Made by a program: the position numbers and the translations under genes | In this document: piece after piece, positions 62,949 to 64,000 of the stretch | How the letters are laid out: each line of letters starts with the position of its first letter | How positions within the stretch are numbered: the stretch's first letter is position 1 | Source of the DNA: Stanieria cyanosphaera PCC 7437 | GTDB lineage: Bacteria > Cyanobacteriota > Cyanobacteriia > Cyanobacteriales > Xenococcaceae | Reading direction: 5' to 3' | Length of the DNA stretch: 64,000 nt | Assembly (NCBI RefSeq): GCF_000317575.1 | Contig: NC_019748.1 | Span: 3,554,501 to 3,618,500, forward strand | The notes under the pieces: generated by a model | Told to the model about the DNA's origin: nothing | The model's input: the letters and a program-made list of their open reading frames with translations, nothing else | The model's database searches: none

Positions 62949-64000
62949 ATGACTAATCAGACAACTCAATACATCCTCGCTCTTGACTTAGGAACGACAG
63001 GCAACCGCGCAATTATTTTTGATCGAGAAGGGAAAGTTGCAGGTCAAACTTATCAAGAACTTACTCAATACTATCCCCAACCAGGATGGCTTGAACACGA
63101 CCCTAATCAAATTTGGCAAGATACACTTAATTGTCTGCAAAAAGTTTTAGCAAATAATCAAATCTCGGCTTCTAGTGTAGCTGCCATTGGTTTAACTGTA
63201 CAGAGAGAAACTTGTTTACTTTGGGATAAAACAACAGGTCGACCTTTACATAAAGCTATTGTTTGGCAGGATCGTCGTACAGCTAAATTGTGTAATCAAT
63301 TAAAAGAACAAGGTAAAGCATCAGAAATTCAAGAAAGAACTGGTTTAGTTCTCGATGCTTATTTTTCTGCTACTAAACTTGCTTGGTTATTAGATTGGGT
63401 TAAACAAAATTATTCCGATATTAATTGGGATAATGTTCTTGCTGGAACTGTAGACACTTGGATTCTTTGGAATTTAACAGGAAGAAAAGTTCACGCCACC
63501 GATCATAGTAACGCCAGTAGAACTATGTTGATGAATTTAGAAACTCTCGATTGGGATGAAGCTTTATTAGAATTATTTGGCATTCCTAGACAGATTATGC
63601 CCAAAATTGAACCAAGTATAGGTAGTTTTGGCACAACTGATCCAGAACTCATCGGTGCAGCAATTCCAATTACAGCGATTTTTGGCGACCAACAAGCAGC
63701 CTTATTTGCCCATGGATGCGATCGCCCTGGTTTACTAAAATGTACTTATGGTACTGGTTGTTTTCTAGTTGCTCAAGCAGGAGAACAAATTACTCGCTCA
63801 CAAAATCAACTACTTGCTACAGTGGCTTGGACGAAACAGGATGGTAAAGTACATTATGCTTTAGAAGGAGCAATGTTTACCACAGGAGCTTGTATTCAAT
63901 GGTTGCGTGATGGATTAAAAATAATTGATTCGGCTGCTGAAACAGATACTTTATCCCGTCAAGTAAACGATACTAATGGAGTTTATTTCGTTCCTGCTTT
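62949..64000 (+). CDS. glpK: Glycerol kinase, 5' part (runs off the window)
   Basis: GlpK phosphorylates glycerol to sn-glycerol-3-phosphate. The first 350 residues are present: ILALDLGTTGNRAIIFDREG near 9-28 (phosphate 1 loop), PGWLEHDPNQIWQD, LTVQRETCLLWDKTTGRPLH, WQDRRTAKLCNQL, IFGDQQAALFAHGCDRPGLL and KCTYGTGCFLVAQ (phosphate 2), all typical of GlpK rather than xylulokinase. The 3' end is outside the window. It starts with ATG after a 327-base spacer. Confidence 0.95.
   Translation, partial: MTNQTTQYILALDLGTTGNRAIIFDREGKVAGQTYQELTQYYPQPGWLEHDPNQIWQDTLNCLQKVLANNQISASSVAAIGLTVQRETCLLWDKTTGRPLHKAIVWQDRRTAKLCNQLKEQGKASEIQERTGLVLDAYFSATKLAWLLDWVKQNYSDINWDNVLAGTVDTWILWNLTGRKVHATDHSNASRTMLMNLETLDWDEALLELFGIPRQIMPKIEPSIGSFGTTDPELIGAAIPITAIFGDQQAALFAHGCDRPGLLKCTYGTGCFLVAQAGEQITRSQNQLLATVAWTKQDGKVHYALEGAMFTTGACIQWLRDGLKIIDSAAETDTLSRQVNDTNGVYFVPA

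Overview
The window is chromosomal DNA of an AT-rich cyanobacterium. Signs of this are the abundant HIP1 octamer (GCGATCGC and one-base variants) inside and outside genes, a tocopherol pathway pair (hppD plus a gamma-tocopherol methyltransferase-like gene), DUF3119, cyanobacterial-type IS200/IS605 relics, and palindromic and heptameric short repeats. A unicellular or baeocystous lineage such as Pleurocapsales/Stanieria would fit, but that is inference. No rRNA and no CRISPR array are present.

Bases 1-29500 are mostly ordinary chromosome. They hold the 3' end of a methyltransferase gene, a HAD phosphatase, tRNA-Ala(CGC), ispE, two Na+/H+ antiporters of different families (CPA2 with a UspA tail; CPA1) facing each other across a shared hairpin, a response regulator with a C-terminal membrane anchor, an XPB-like helicase, an FHA-reductase-ferredoxin fusion, moaE, DUF3119 and mlaE around an IS605 relic, purL-purF, a BrnT/BrnA-type toxin-antitoxin pair, a Uma2 nuclease, lpxD, ttcA, a homocysteine methyltransferase, and a minus-strand run lipA - tocopherol methyltransferase - hppD.

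Bases 29500-36640 are the most interesting part: two related tRNA-targeting integrative elements side by side. Element A (29559-34923) is bounded by a perfect 61-bp direct repeat. The repeat starts in the T-arm of tRNA-Pro(CGG). Element A carries a D5/P4-like helicase, iteron-like repeats that look like a replication origin, small ORFs and a tyrosine recombinase that stops before its catalytic C-terminus. Element B has a second truncated recombinase pointing at tRNA-Val(GAC). Its last 34 codons come from a 151-bp block that is non-coding in A. A decayed tRNA-Ser-like sequence lies between them. A third remnant, without an intact integrase, follows tRNA-Ala at 1254-1307. All three share a block built on TTTACTCAYTT motifs. 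I read this as a family of small satellite-like integrative elements that use tRNA 3' ends.

Bases 36795-44266 form a seven-gene, one-direction exopolysaccharide cluster: four glycosyltransferases, two methyltransferases and an EpsG-like polymerase. It lies between tRNA-Val with its integrase and an intact IS605-type TnpB gene.

Bases 45800-64000 return to mixed chromosome: a GFA protein, a DoxX-like protein and the UV endonuclease UvsE, a large membrane protein, a two-HTH regulator preceded by a tandem 10-bp repeat, DUF1499, an SDR, and a nuclease inhibitor (NuiA-like) whose 3' end overlaps a convergent NucA-like nuclease. After these come a small lipoprotein and YidD, an M42-like peptidase, MscS, NAD kinase, a 182-nt structured RNA candidate (possibly 6S), DUF29, a frameshifted TnpB relic, an active/inactive M16 peptidase pair and the start of glpK.
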